A stretch of DNA of 64,000 nucleotides from Clostridia bacterium. Its GTDB lineage: Bacteria > Bacillota_A > Clostridia > Oscillospirales > CAG-272. The notes under the pieces were generated by a model. The model saw nothing but the letters and a program-made list of their open reading frames with translations. It was not told the origin of the DNA and ran no database searches. The translations under genes and the position numbers were made by a program. Below, in pieces: positions 23,744 through 32,623 of the stretch. The DNA lies in the NCBI GenBank assembly GCA_017467205.1, contig JAFTSQ010000022.1, forward strand, positions 1 to 64,000, read 5' to 3'. Within the stretch, counting starts at the first letter, position 1, and every line of letters begins with the position of its first letter.

Positions 23744-25504
23744 ATGAAAAATACTAAAAAGAAAGGGACGCTTTCGAAGGTATTTACCTATATCGGAAGA
23801 TACCGTCCGCTTATATTCCTCTCGGCGCTTTTGGCGCTCATTACGGTTGCTCTCACCCTCTACATCCCGATACTTATCGGCGACGCGATAAACCTTGTCG
23901 TCGGTAAAGGAGAGGTCGATTTTGACGGTGTTTTCACGCTTCTTATAAAGATTGCCGTGCTAATCGGTGCAACCTTCGTTTTCCAGTGGCTGATGGGAAT
24001 GATAAACAACAGAGTTGCCTATCACGTATCACACGATATGAGGCGCGACGCATTTGAAAAGATAGAGAAGCTGCCGCTTTCCTATATCGACACTCACTCA
24101 AGCGGTGATACGGTGAGCAGGATAATTGCCGACGTTGACCAATTCTCCGACGGACTTCTTCTCGGTTTTTCCCAGCTGTTCGTTGGAATTATCACGATAA
24201 TCGGTACGCTCGCGTTTATGATAGCACTGCGCTGGCAGATAGCGCTCGTCGTAGTTTGCCTGACGCCTATATCGCTCTTTATTGCAAGGTTCATTTCCTC
24301 AAGAACGCACAGTATGTTCGTTATGCAGACTAAAACGCGCGGTGAGCAGACGGCGCTTATCAACGAGATGGTAACGAACAGAAAGGTCGTTATCGCCTAC
24401 TCCAAGGAGGGCGAGGTTACAGAGCGCTTTGACGAGATAAATGCAAGGCTTGAAAAATATTCCTTAAGCGCGATATTCTTCTCTTCCCTTACCAATCCGA
24501 CGACGAGGTTCGTCAACAGTATAGTTTACGCGGCAGTGGCTCTTACGGGCGCGCTCACCGCAATAGCGACGGCGGGGGCGGCAGTTCCCTTTGAGATAGG
24601 TCAGCTCTCCTGTATGCTTGCTTACACCAACCAATACACCAAGCCGTTTAACGAAATAAGCGGTATTATCACCGAGTTCCAGGGCGCTCTCGCCTGCGCC
24701 GCGCGCATCTTCGAGCTTATTGAAGAGGAAAGCGAGATTCCCGACGCTCCCGATGCCGTCGTCCTCACGGGCGTTGACGGTAACGTTGCCGCAACCGACG
24801 TATCCTTCTCCTACGACAAGAACAAGAGGCTTCTTTACGATATGAATATTTCGGTGAAGCCGGGGCAGAGGGTGGCTATCGTCGGACCGACGGGATGCGG
24901 AAAAACCACGCTTATCAATCTTCTTATGCGCTTTTACGACGTGGACGGCGGTGTTATCACCGTTGAGGGCGAGGATATAAGACGCATCTCGCGCAAGAGC
25001 CTGCGCGGAAGCTACGGTATGGTGCTTCAGCAGACCTGGCTCAAGAGCGGCACGGTCAAGGAAAACATAGCGATGGGCAAGCCCGACGCGACCGACGAGG
25101 AGATAATTGAAGCGGCGAAGGCGGCGCACGCGCACGGATTTATCAAGCGACTGCCGAACGGCTACGACACCGTTATCGGCGACGGCGGCGACCTGCTCTC
25201 GCAGGGCGAGCGCCAGCTGCTCTGCATCTCGCGCGTTATGCTCTCCCTTCCCCCGATGCTCATACTCGACGAGGCGACCTCGTCTATCGACACACGAACC
25301 GAAATGCGCATTCAAAAGGCGTTTCTTAAAATGATGCACGGGCGCACGAGCTTTATCGTTGCGCACAGACTCTCGACTATCAAGGAAGCCGACGTCATAC
25401 TCGTTATGAAGGACGGCAGGATAATCGAGCAGGGATCGCACGACGAGCTGATAGCCAAGGGCGGATTCTATAACACCCTTTACAACAGCCAATTCGCGCA
25501 TTAA
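23744..25504 (+). CDS. Heterodimeric ABC exporter, catalytic subunit
   Basis: A 586-residue half-transporter; ATG 23744 is preferred over an in-frame GTG at 23735, which overlaps the GAGGGGG ribosome binding site. Six membrane helices precede the ATPase domain. Walker A is VGPTGCGKTTL and Walker B MLILDEATSSID with the catalytic Glu present, whereas the signature is the altered LLSQGERQLL in place of LSGGQ. This is complementary to the upstream subunit, so the pair should form one competent and one degenerate ATP site. A perfect terminator follows. Confidence 0.93.
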   Translation: MKNTKKKGTLSKVFTYIGRYRPLIFLSALLALITVALTLYIPILIGDAINLVVGKGEVDFDGVFTLLIKIAVLIGATFVFQWLMGMINNRVAYHVSHDMRRDAFEKIEKLPLSYIDTHSSGDTVSRIIADVDQFSDGLLLGFSQLFVGIITIIGTLAFMIALRWQIALVVVCLTPISLFIARFISSRTHSMFVMQTKTRGEQTALINEMVTNRKVVIAYSKEGEVTERFDEINARLEKYSLSAIFFSSLTNPTTRFVNSIVYAAVALTGALTAIATAGAAVPFEIGQLSCMLAYTNQYTKPFNEISGIITEFQGALACAARIFELIEEESEIPDAPDAVVLTGVDGNVAATDVSFSYDKNKRLLYDMNISVKPGQRVAIVGPTGCGKTTLINLLMRFYDVDGGVITVEGEDIRRISRKSLRGSYGMVLQQTWLKSGTVKENIAMGKPDATDEEIIEAAKAAHAHGFIKRLPNGYDTVIGDGGDLLSQGERQLLCISRVMLSLPPMLILDEATSSIDTRTEMRIQKAFLKMMHGRTSFIVAHRLSTIKEADVILVMKDGRIIEQGSHDELIAKGGFYNTLYNSQFAH

Positions 25505-25515
25505 CGATATATTAG

Positions 25516-25560
25516 GAAACAAAAAACTCGATTTCAGGCTGAAATCGAGTTTTTTGTTTC
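25516..25560. terminator. Perfect bidirectional terminator
   Basis: GAAACAAAAAACTCGATTTCAG (22 bases) is exactly inverted at 25539-25560. It serves the plus-strand exporter and the minus-strand vanZ-like gene, whose last codons lie inside the stem. Confidence 0.9.
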
Positions 25561-26022
25561 GTTTTTATGCTTTATGCAGCTTACCAAGATATAGACTGCC
25601 ACGGGCAAAAGGAAGAACGACGCAAAGCCGCCGATATCTATCCAAACGTCGAGGATTGCCGCGCCTCTTTTTGAGAAAATCTGCACGGTTTCGTCAAAGA
25701 ACGCGACGAGCGCACCGAGCCCCAAGGCGCAAGCCACGGTAGAAATCTTCATCCGCCGAGAATACCAAAGGAGCAAAAACGCCTCGAGCCCGAGCGTGCC
25801 AAACTCAACAAAATGAGCTATCTTGCGGATATTGTTGAGCAAAAACTCCTTGAAGCTGACCTCTTCGGGAACGACCTTGTCGACCACCTCGGTTACCTTA
25901 TCACTCTCCGCCTCCGAAACCTCCATAGGCAGCGAGGACTGAACGAATATCCACAAGAGATTGGCTAAGATTACCGCGAAAATTATCGCATAGAATATTT
26001 TATCCTTCTTGCTTTTTTCCAT
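25534..26022 (-). CDS. VanZ family membrane protein
   Basis: A 162-residue protein with an N-terminal membrane helix, a charged stretch (~35-60) and three further helices. The core pattern NNIRKIAHFVEFGTLG, and later AFFDETVQIFSKRGAAILDVWIDIGG, is typical of VanZ-like proteins, named after the teicoplanin-resistance gene but mostly of unknown role. The ATG shares one base with the stop of the upstream SEL1-repeat gene (TGATG), so the two are probably translated together. Being VanZ-like does not imply glycopeptide resistance; no vanA-type genes are nearby. Confidence 0.85.
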   Translation of the reverse strand: MEKSKKDKIFYAIIFAVILANLLWIFVQSSLPMEVSEAESDKVTEVVDKVVPEEVSFKEFLLNNIRKIAHFVEFGTLGLEAFLLLWYSRRMKISTVACALGLGALVAFFDETVQIFSKRGAAILDVWIDIGGFASFFLLPVAVYILVSCIKHKNETKNSISA

Positions 26023-26774
26023 CAGCCGCCACCCTTTCCCGCGTCAAGAAGCGTCTCGGGGCGTATGCCGTTGGTTTCGAGGTATTCCACCGCCTCCATA
26101 GAGCCGCTCTTGCCTGCGACGAGCATCAGGCGGTTGCCCTTGTTCTTATCAAACTGCGTACCAAAGCCGTCTATGTAACACTTCGCGTACATAAACTGTC
26201 CCTTTGCCACAAGATTTGCCGTGTAGGTCGGGTCGTTATGCGCCGCGAGCCTGAACCACTCGAAAGCCTCTCGAGCGTCGGCTGACAGGGTGGTCATGCG
26301 AAGCTCCTCGTCTGCCTCAAAATCCCCGACCTCGCCCGAAAGAAGCATATCGTCGGGCGTTCTGTACTCTGCCTTATGGAACGGAATAAGCGATATCAGG
26401 ACGATATCCGGCTCAATGACCGCGCCGAGCGTATACGCCATTCCGAGATAGAGCTGCGCCTCAACGCAACCGAGCTCCGCAGAGTCGCGCATATAGGCTA
26501 TCGCGCGCTTATAGTCCTTTTTGCAGCCCAAGCCGCGCATAGTCATAACGGCGAGATTATACGCCGCCTCGCCGCCCTTCATATTGACGGCGTAGGAGAA
26601 GAACTCAAAGGCAAGAGTTGGGTCGTACGGCATACCGTAGCCGCCAAGGGCGCAGTAAGCATAGTTGAATGCGGAGCGGATAGAGCCTTCTCTTGCCGCT
26701 TCCAGATAAAGCTTTGCCGCACGCTCGTGCTCGCCGTCCATAAACATTACGTCGATTTTAGAATGCTCGTACAT
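26022..26774 (-). CDS. SEL1-like repeat protein
   Basis: A 250-residue all-helical protein; ATG 26774 follows GGAAAGGAG, better than an upstream in-frame codon at 26795. Repeats read as SEL1/TPR units: AAKLYLEAAREGSIRSAFNY, then AFEFFSYAVNMKGGEAAYNL, then AIAYMRDSAELGCVEAQLYL, and a later AFEWFRLAAHNDPTYTANLV. Such arrays bind other proteins. No signal peptide is present, so it is cytosolic. It overlaps vanZ and lies 42 bases downstream of cysS, possibly in the same transcript. The partner is unknown. Confidence 0.8.
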   Translation of the reverse strand: MYEHSKIDVMFMDGEHERAAKLYLEAAREGSIRSAFNYAYCALGGYGMPYDPTLAFEFFSYAVNMKGGEAAYNLAVMTMRGLGCKKDYKRAIAYMRDSAELGCVEAQLYLGMAYTLGAVIEPDIVLISLIPFHKAEYRTPDDMLLSGEVGDFEADEELRMTTLSADAREAFEWFRLAAHNDPTYTANLVAKGQFMYAKCYIDGFGTQFDKNKGNRLMLVAGKSGSMEAVEYLETNGIRPETLLDAGKGGG

Positions 26775-26816
26775 ATCCGCTCCTTTCCACCGCACGTCAG
26801 CGGTAATTTTTTATTC

Positions 26817-28241
26817 TCACTCCGAAAGCTTAAAGGTAGTTCCCTCTCTGGTATCGACAAGGGTTATACCGCGCTCCAAAAGCTCGTTGCGTATAGCATC
26901 TGCCTCGGCAAAGTTCTTCGCCGCCTTTGCCGCGCGCCTTGCCGCTATTTTCTCGTTGATGTAATTAAGAAGCTCCGCGGGAACCTCGGGTGCGTCTGTC
27001 TTGTTTTCCGTGAGCGCTGCCGCCGACGAAAGAAGGTCAAGCGAGAGAACCTTATCAAAGTCCTCGATAAGCGCAAGCTTGGTTGCATCCGTCGTATCAA
27101 GCTTGAATACGTCGTAAAGCGCGGTTACGGCAAGCGAGGTATTGAGGTCGTTATCAAGCGCGTCGGTAAACTTCTTCTTACCGAGCGAGAATGCCTCGGA
27201 GTCAACCTCACCGCCCGCCTTGAGCGCAGCTATGCGAACGAGGAGCTTGCGGAATGCGGTTTTTGCATTATCAAGGTTCTCCCAGGAGAACACGAGGTTT
27301 TTACGGTAGTGCGACTGAAGGCAGAAGAAGCGATAGACGTTCGGGGCGTATCCGCGCTCCTCAAGCAGAGATACGGTCAGAAATTCGCCCTTCGACTTGC
27401 TCATCTTGCCGTCGCTTGTGTTAAGGTGATGAACGTGGAACCAATAGTTGCACCACTTATGGCCGAACGCCGCCTCGCACTGCGCTATCTCGTGGGTGTG
27501 ATGGGGGAAGGCGTTATCTATACCGCCGCAGTGAATATCAAGCGACTCGCCGAGATGCTTGTGCGATATAGCCGAGCACTCGATGTGCCAGCCGGGATAT
27601 CCGTATCCCCAAGGCGAATCCCACTTGAGCTCCTGATCCTCAAACTTGGATTTGGTGAACCAGAGAACGAAGTCAGCCTTGTTTCTCTTGTTTGAATCCT
27701 CACCGACGCTGTCGCGAACGCCGACCTCAAGGTCGTCCTCGTCAAAATCGTTGAATACGTAGTATTTTTCAAGCTTTGAGGTGTCGAAATAGACGTTGCC
27801 GCCCGCCGAATACGCATAGCCGCGCTCAAGAAGGCGCTCTACGAGCGATATAAATTCGGGGATGCAGGCGGTTGCAGGCTCGACTACCTCGGGGATTTTT
27901 ATATTAAGCTTCTTGCAGTCGGCAAAGAATGCGTCTGTATAGAACTTCGCTATCTCCATTACCGTTTTGTGCTCGCGGCGCGCACCCTTGAGCATCTTAT
28001 CCTCGCCACTGTCAGCATCACTCGAAAGGTGACCGACGTCGGTTATATTCATAACGCGCTTTACGTCGTAGCCCGCATAGGTAAGATACTTTTCAAGCGT
28101 ATCCTCCATAATATAGGTTCTGAGGTTGCCGACGTGAGCGAAGTGATACACCGTCGGTCCGCAGGTATACATCGAAACGCGGCCTGCCTCATTGGGCAAA
28201 AACTCCTCGCGAGTTCTCGTAAGTGAATTATAAAGAAGCAT
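26817..28241 (-). CDS. cysS: Cysteinyl-tRNA synthetase
   Basis: A 474-residue class I synthetase charging tRNA-Cys. ATG 28241 follows GAGGA; a longer frame to 28433 runs through the promoter and is rejected. The N-terminus has the zinc Cys and HIGH-like motif in TCGPTVYHFAHVGN; GWHIECSAI and HCGGIDNAFPHHTHEIAQ carry other zinc ligands; KMSKSKG is the second signature. A helical anticodon-binding tail completes it. Its consensus promoter (28310-28282) is divergent from ftsK. No T-box leader is visible. Confidence 0.97.
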   Translation of the reverse strand: MLLYNSLTRTREEFLPNEAGRVSMYTCGPTVYHFAHVGNLRTYIMEDTLEKYLTYAGYDVKRVMNITDVGHLSSDADSGEDKMLKGARREHKTVMEIAKFYTDAFFADCKKLNIKIPEVVEPATACIPEFISLVERLLERGYAYSAGGNVYFDTSKLEKYYVFNDFDEDDLEVGVRDSVGEDSNKRNKADFVLWFTKSKFEDQELKWDSPWGYGYPGWHIECSAISHKHLGESLDIHCGGIDNAFPHHTHEIAQCEAAFGHKWCNYWFHVHHLNTSDGKMSKSKGEFLTVSLLEERGYAPNVYRFFCLQSHYRKNLVFSWENLDNAKTAFRKLLVRIAALKAGGEVDSEAFSLGKKKFTDALDNDLNTSLAVTALYDVFKLDTTDATKLALIEDFDKVLSLDLLSSAAALTENKTDAPEVPAELLNYINEKIAARRAAKAAKNFAEADAIRNELLERGITLVDTREGTTFKLSE

Positions 28242-28281
28242 TTGTTTTTCCTCGCAGATATCTATTTTTGATACTCTTATA

Positions 28282-28310
28282 ATTTTAACAGATAGCCGCC
28301 TCTTTGTCAA
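28282..28310 (-). promoter_or_regulatory. Promoter of cysS
   Basis: Reverse strand TTGACA (28310-28305), 17-nt spacer, TAAAAT (28287-28282). Confidence 0.8.
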
Positions 28311-28344
28311 GCATCGCGCGCAAATAATATTTTGCGCAATATAC

Positions 28345-28373
28345 TTGTAATTTTTTGAAAAATCTGTTATTAT
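28345..28373 (+). promoter_or_regulatory. Promoter of ftsK
   Basis: TTGTAA (28345-28350), 17-nt spacer, TATTAT (28368-28373), then TTGGAG before ATG 28420. Confidence 0.6.
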
Positions 28374-28419
28374 ATATAGTGGATAATTACCTTGAAATTC
28401 AAGTTTTGGAGATATCAAG

Positions 28420-31400
28420 ATGTCAGATAACAAAAATACGCCGAAAAGCTCATACTCGGACCTCCGCGGAATTCACCGCGCAGTACCTATAATTCTTCTT
28501 GCCTTCGCGGTCTTCCTTGCCCTCTGCTATATCACGCAGGGCACGGGCGCGTTCGGCAACGCTATATCGAAAGTAATGCTCGGACTCTTCTCATACGCGG
28601 CGTACGCCCTCCCCGTTCTTATCGCGGCGCACGCGCTCTTCTATGCGTCGGATATTCAGGAAAAGCGCATTTTGTCAAGAACAATATTCTCTCTCGTTGC
28701 GCTCATTACCTTCTCTTCTCTGATATACGTTATCGGCAATTGGGGCGCGGAGCTCACCTTCACACCGAAGCAGTTCTACTCCGACGGTCAGGAAAAGATT
28801 GGCGGCGGCTTTATCGGAAGCATCGTTGCCTACGCTATCGTCAAGCTTTTCGGCTCGGTGGGACTTATCGTTATTGCGATTGCGGTATTCGCGCTTTATA
28901 TAAGCTACTTCTTTGCAAAGGGTCAGTCGGCTACGGCAAAAATACTTCTCGGTCTTCTTGCCGCGATAGCAGGCGGATTTGCCAAGATTGAGCGAGGTAT
29001 AAAGTCGCTCTTCAGCCGCCACCACAAAGCGAAGGAGGAGGAAAAGAGGCGCAAGATTGAGGAAAAGAGCGCCGACCTTTACGATGACGAGTTCTTTGCA
29101 GTTGACAACGGTATGAAGCAGCTCAAGATAGACGAGCTCGGCATACTCGAAACGAGAAGCCGCGAGTCACTTGAGGCTAACCCCACCCTTCACGAAACGG
29201 TATTCCACAAGGGTGCGTACGAGGCGGACGAGCCCGAAACCACATCACGCATACACGAAGTGCCCGCGCGCGATCAAAAGCGCGAGCGTAAGATATACGA
29301 GGAAGATTTTTCCGACGCCGAGTGGGAGGTAAAAGGCGAGCCCACGGTTAAAGAAAACGATATAATTTACGAAAACTATCAAGAGAGCGCGCCCAAGACG
29401 CAAGCCTACTCAAGAAAGGATTTCGGTCTTGACGACAGTGCGGAGAACGTATTTACAAAGGATTTCGATCCGCTTGATATATCTACCAACTACACATACG
29501 CATCCAAGCCCTCGTCGCGTGCCGCAATGAGGGATACTCCGACCGTTACCGAAACCGTCAAGCCCGAAAAGACCTTCTCCGAGGAGGATATTGCCGCGGC
29601 AAGACGAAAGGCGGAGTTTGAGATGAAGAAAAAGATGTTCGCCGAGGCTTACGCAAAGCAAAAAGCCGAGGCGGAGCGCGCAGAGGCAGAGAGGGTTGAG
29701 CCCGTGACTGTTGAGCCCGACCTTGAGCCTGTGACTGTTGAGCCCGACCTTGAGCCAGTGACTGTTGAGCCCGACCTTGAGCCTGTGGCGGTTGAACCCG
29801 AGGTCGAGCCTGTGCTCGGCGGCTTTGACACCAAAAAGACCGTTGAATTCCGCGAGAGCGTGCCCGAAACCTTTGAGGCAAAGCGCACCGAAAGCTCTAT
29901 TTTTGAAACTATTGAAAAGCCGATAGCCGAAGATACCTTCGAGCCTATGACCGAAGAAAGCGACAGCTCGCGCAAGGCGGCGGAGTTCTCTGCATTCATT
30001 TTCGAGGAATCGAAGAAGAAGCCGGAGGAGGAGTTCAAGACCTACGTATCCCCTGCGGATTACCTTTCGCGCGAAGCGCAGAAAAAGGAAGAGCGCCGAG
30101 CCGAGCGCGAGGAGGCGCTGAGGCTTGAGCGCACTATGCTCTCCCCCGAGCCCGAGCCCTATGAAGAAGAGCTCGACGAGGAAGAGGAGCTTATAGCCCC
30201 CGAGGAGCTTGAGCCCGAGGAGGTATTTGAGCCCAAGGAGATTCCCGAGGAGGAGCAGAACGAGGCGGTAAAGGAATACCGCAAAATGTTCACCATCTTT
30301 GACGACAAAGCGGATGAGGACCACGGCGAGGAAGAGATGGACGAGCCCGCTACGGACGAGGAAGAGGACGAGGACCTCCCGCCCTTTGATATGCCGAAGA
30401 GCGCTCCCACATCCCGCCCGACCTACGAGGACGACGAGGATATAGAGGAAGAGCCGCCGAAGCCTAAGGGCCCCGATTACTCGAACTACCGCTTCCCCTC
30501 CCCCGACCTTATGTCAAAGGGTAATTACGACGAGGACGAGAGCGTCAGCGAGGAGATTCAGGAGAATGCGGAAAAGCTTATCGACACGCTTGAGTCCTTC
30601 CGCGTTACCGCTTCTATAAAGAGCGTTGAGCACGGACCGCGAATCACTCGCTACGAGGTAGTGCCCGCAAGAGGCGTTAAGGTAAGCTCTATAACCAACC
30701 TGTTTGACGATATCGCGCTCGCGCTTGCGGCTGACGGTATCAGAATGGAAGCTCCTATTCCCGGAAAGTCGGCTATCGGATTTGAGATTCCCAACAAAAA
30801 GCCGTCCACCGTTATGCTCCGTGACCTTATTGATACCGACGAGTTTACAAACGCCGGCGCAAAGACCACCGTTTGCATTGGTAAGGACGTTACCGGCTCG
30901 CCCGTCTTCGGCGATATTGCCAAGATGCCGCACGTGCTCATAGCAGGTGCTACCGGTATGGGTAAGTCGGTTTGTATGAACGCCATTCTGATAAGTATGC
31001 TCTACAAGGCAAAGCCCAACGAGGTCAAGTTTATTATGATTGACCCGAAGAAAGTCGAGTTCAACGGCTATAACGGAATTCCGCATCTTCTCGTCCCCGT
31101 CGTTACCGACCCGAAGCAAGCCGCAGGTGCGCTTATGTGGGCGGTTGAGCAGATGGAGAAGAGATACGAGCTTATAGAAAAGCTCTTCGTTCGTAATATC
31201 GAGGCGTATAACGCGAAGGTTACCGAGGACCCGACACTTGGTGAGCCGATGCCTAAGATTGTTATAGTTATCGACGAGCTCAACGACCTGATGATTCAGG
31301 TGCGCGACCCCGTTGAAAACCTTATTATGAGCATTGCGCAGAAGGCAAGAGCCGCGGGAATTCACCTTATTATAGGTACTCAAAGACCCTCGGTTAACGT

Positions 31401-31986
31401 CATCACGGGTGTTATTAAGGCTAATATTCCTTCAAGAATCGCCTGCAAGGTGTCCTCCAACGTCGACTCAAGAACCATTCTTGAGCAGGCGGGAGCTGAA
31501 AAGCTTCTTAACAACGGTGATATGCTCTTCTGGCCTGTCGGAAAGCCGAAGCCCATAAGAGTTCAGGGTGCTTACGTTGCCGACAGAGAAGTTGAGGCTA
31601 TTATGAAATTCCTCAAAACTCAAGCAAAGGGTCAGACCTACGACTCGCAGGCACTTGAGGAAATCAACCGTGCGGCGCAGAAGTGCGTTAAAAAGAAGGA
31701 TTCCGACTCCGACGGACGCGACGTCGGCTCCAACGACTCGGATAACGAAGGATATCTTGGCAACCAGAAGTTCCTTGACGCAGTTGACCTTGCTATCTCG
31801 CAGGGCAAGATATCCACCTCGCTTTTGCAGAGGAAGATTGGTCTTGGCTACGGCAAGGCGGCAAAGTTCATTGATACTATGGAATCGCTCGGCATCGTCA
31901 GCGAGCCGAATGGTCAAAAGCCGAGGGACGTTCTTATAACGAGGGACGAGTGGCACGAGAAGCTCTCCCGCCTCTCGATTGATTAA
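28420..31986 (+). CDS. ftsK: FtsK/SpoIIIE DNA translocase
   Basis: A 1188-residue protein, long for the family (~800). The N-terminal ~200 residues hold four membrane helices that anchor it at the septum. A very acidic, low-complexity linker of about 500 residues follows (~200-700), including a 9-residue repeat. The motor domain has Walker A GATGMGKS (843-850), FIMIDPKKVEFNGYN and a Walker B in IVIVIDELNDLM (its second acidic residue is Glu). The last ~65 residues form the winged-helix gamma domain (LLQRKIGLGYGKAAKFIDTMESLGI) that reads DNA polarity. It pumps chromosome DNA through the closing septum. FtsK and SpoIIIE cannot be separated by sequence here. Confidence 0.95.
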   Translation: MSDNKNTPKSSYSDLRGIHRAVPIILLAFAVFLALCYITQGTGAFGNAISKVMLGLFSYAAYALPVLIAAHALFYASDIQEKRILSRTIFSLVALITFSSLIYVIGNWGAELTFTPKQFYSDGQEKIGGGFIGSIVAYAIVKLFGSVGLIVIAIAVFALYISYFFAKGQSATAKILLGLLAAIAGGFAKIERGIKSLFSRHHKAKEEEKRRKIEEKSADLYDDEFFAVDNGMKQLKIDELGILETRSRESLEANPTLHETVFHKGAYEADEPETTSRIHEVPARDQKRERKIYEEDFSDAEWEVKGEPTVKENDIIYENYQESAPKTQAYSRKDFGLDDSAENVFTKDFDPLDISTNYTYASKPSSRAAMRDTPTVTETVKPEKTFSEEDIAAARRKAEFEMKKKMFAEAYAKQKAEAERAEAERVEPVTVEPDLEPVTVEPDLEPVTVEPDLEPVAVEPEVEPVLGGFDTKKTVEFRESVPETFEAKRTESSIFETIEKPIAEDTFEPMTEESDSSRKAAEFSAFIFEESKKKPEEEFKTYVSPADYLSREAQKKEERRAEREEALRLERTMLSPEPEPYEEELDEEEELIAPEELEPEEVFEPKEIPEEEQNEAVKEYRKMFTIFDDKADEDHGEEEMDEPATDEEEDEDLPPFDMPKSAPTSRPTYEDDEDIEEEPPKPKGPDYSNYRFPSPDLMSKGNYDEDESVSEEIQENAEKLIDTLESFRVTASIKSVEHGPRITRYEVVPARGVKVSSITNLFDDIALALAADGIRMEAPIPGKSAIGFEIPNKKPSTVMLRDLIDTDEFTNAGAKTTVCIGKDVTGSPVFGDIAKMPHVLIAGATGMGKSVCMNAILISMLYKAKPNEVKFIMIDPKKVEFNGYNGIPHLLVPVVTDPKQAAGALMWAVEQMEKRYELIEKLFVRNIEAYNAKVTEDPTLGEPMPKIVIVIDELNDLMIQVRDPVENLIMSIAQKARAAGIHLIIGTQRPSVNVITGVIKANIPSRIACKVSSNVDSRTILEQAGAEKLLNNGDMLFWPVGKPKPIRVQGAYVADREVEAIMKFLKTQAKGQTYDSQALEEINRAAQKCVKKKDSDSDGRDVGSNDSDNEGYLGNQKFLDAVDLAISQGKISTSLLQRKIGLGYGKAAKFIDTMESLGIVSEPNGQKPRDVLITRDEWHEKLSRLSID
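29701..29808 (+). repeat. 27-bp tandem repeat inside ftsK
   Basis: Four 27-base units (three near-identical, the fourth diverged) encode PVTVEPDLE repeats in the acidic linker. In-frame repeats like this can change copy number by slippage and alter linker length without harming the motor. Confidence 0.9.
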
Positions 31987-32002
31987 AAATCGTTTTAGTC
32001 AT

Positions 32003-32045
32003 AGGGCGTGTCGAGAAATTAACAGCTCGCACGCCCTGTTTTATT
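32003..32045 (+). terminator. Terminator of ftsK
   Basis: AGGGCGTG-T-CGAG pairs with CTCG-CACGCCCT (one bulge), followed by GTTTTATT, 17 bases past the stop. Confidence 0.75.
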
Positions 32046-32063
32046 AAAGGAAGGAATTATTTT

Positions 32064-32606
32064 ATGATTGCAATTCTTTTAGCAGACGGCTTCGAAGAGA
32101 TAGAGGCCCTAACCCCACTTGACCTACTCAGGCGCGCAAAGCTCGACGCGCGCACGGTTGCGGTTGGCTCAAAAATAGCCGTCGGCTCGCACGGAATTCC
32201 GGTTATTGCCGATATGACGGCTGACGAGCTGAAGCTTTCAGAGGTGAGTATGCTGATTCTTCCCGGCGGTATGCCCGGAACGCTCAACCTTGATGCAAGC
32301 GACCTTGTAGGAGAGGCTATCAAGACCGTCCTTGACCGAGGCGGCAGAGTTGCGGCTATTTGCGCCGCTCCCCTCATTCTCGGAAGGCGCGGATACCTTG
32401 AAGGCAAGCGCGCCGTTTGCTATCCCGGCTTTGAAGACGAGCTGAAGGGATTTATTAAGTGCAACGGTGAAGTTGTTACCGACGGTAATATCACCACGGC
32501 AAAGGGGATGGGAGTTGCGGGAAGGTTCGGCTATGAGCTACTCACCCTTCTTATCGGAAAAGAGAGAGCCACGGAAATATGCCGCGGCGCTATAATGGAA
32601 ATATAA
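32064..32606 (+). CDS. DJ-1/PfpI family protein
   Basis: A 180-residue flavodoxin-fold protein. AAGGAAGG precedes ATG 32064. The nucleophile elbow is GGRVAAICAAP with the reactive Cys at 100, and the conserved acidic residue lies in LADGFEEIEA (E11/E12); ILPGGMPG is the oxyanion region. The length and the pattern KGMGVAGRFGYELL match DJ-1-type proteins such as YajL rather than PfpI proteases. They act on glyoxal-type damage or as redox chaperones; the exact activity here is unknown. The next gene starts 17 bases on, suggesting co-transcription. Confidence 0.9.
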   Translation: MIAILLADGFEEIEALTPLDLLRRAKLDARTVAVGSKIAVGSHGIPVIADMTADELKLSEVSMLILPGGMPGTLNLDASDLVGEAIKTVLDRGGRVAAICAAPLILGRRGYLEGKRAVCYPGFEDELKGFIKCNGEVVTDGNITTAKGMGVAGRFGYELLTLLIGKERATEICRGAIMEI

Positions 32607-32623
32607 TATTTGGAGAGCCTTTT

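Noticed and set aside
25534..26022. Glycopeptide resistance gene
   Set aside because: The protein is VanZ-like, but VanZ-family proteins are widespread and there are no other van genes here.
28242..28433. N-terminal extension of CysS
   Set aside because: The open frame continues upstream but crosses a consensus promoter and overlaps the ftsK start; the internal ATG at 28241 has a ribosome binding site and gives the normal protein length.
29410..30324. A 304-codon minus-strand frame within ftsK
   Set aside because: It is a mirror of the acidic, repetitive linker of ftsK and produces a low-complexity Leu/Gly-rich product with no initiation signals.
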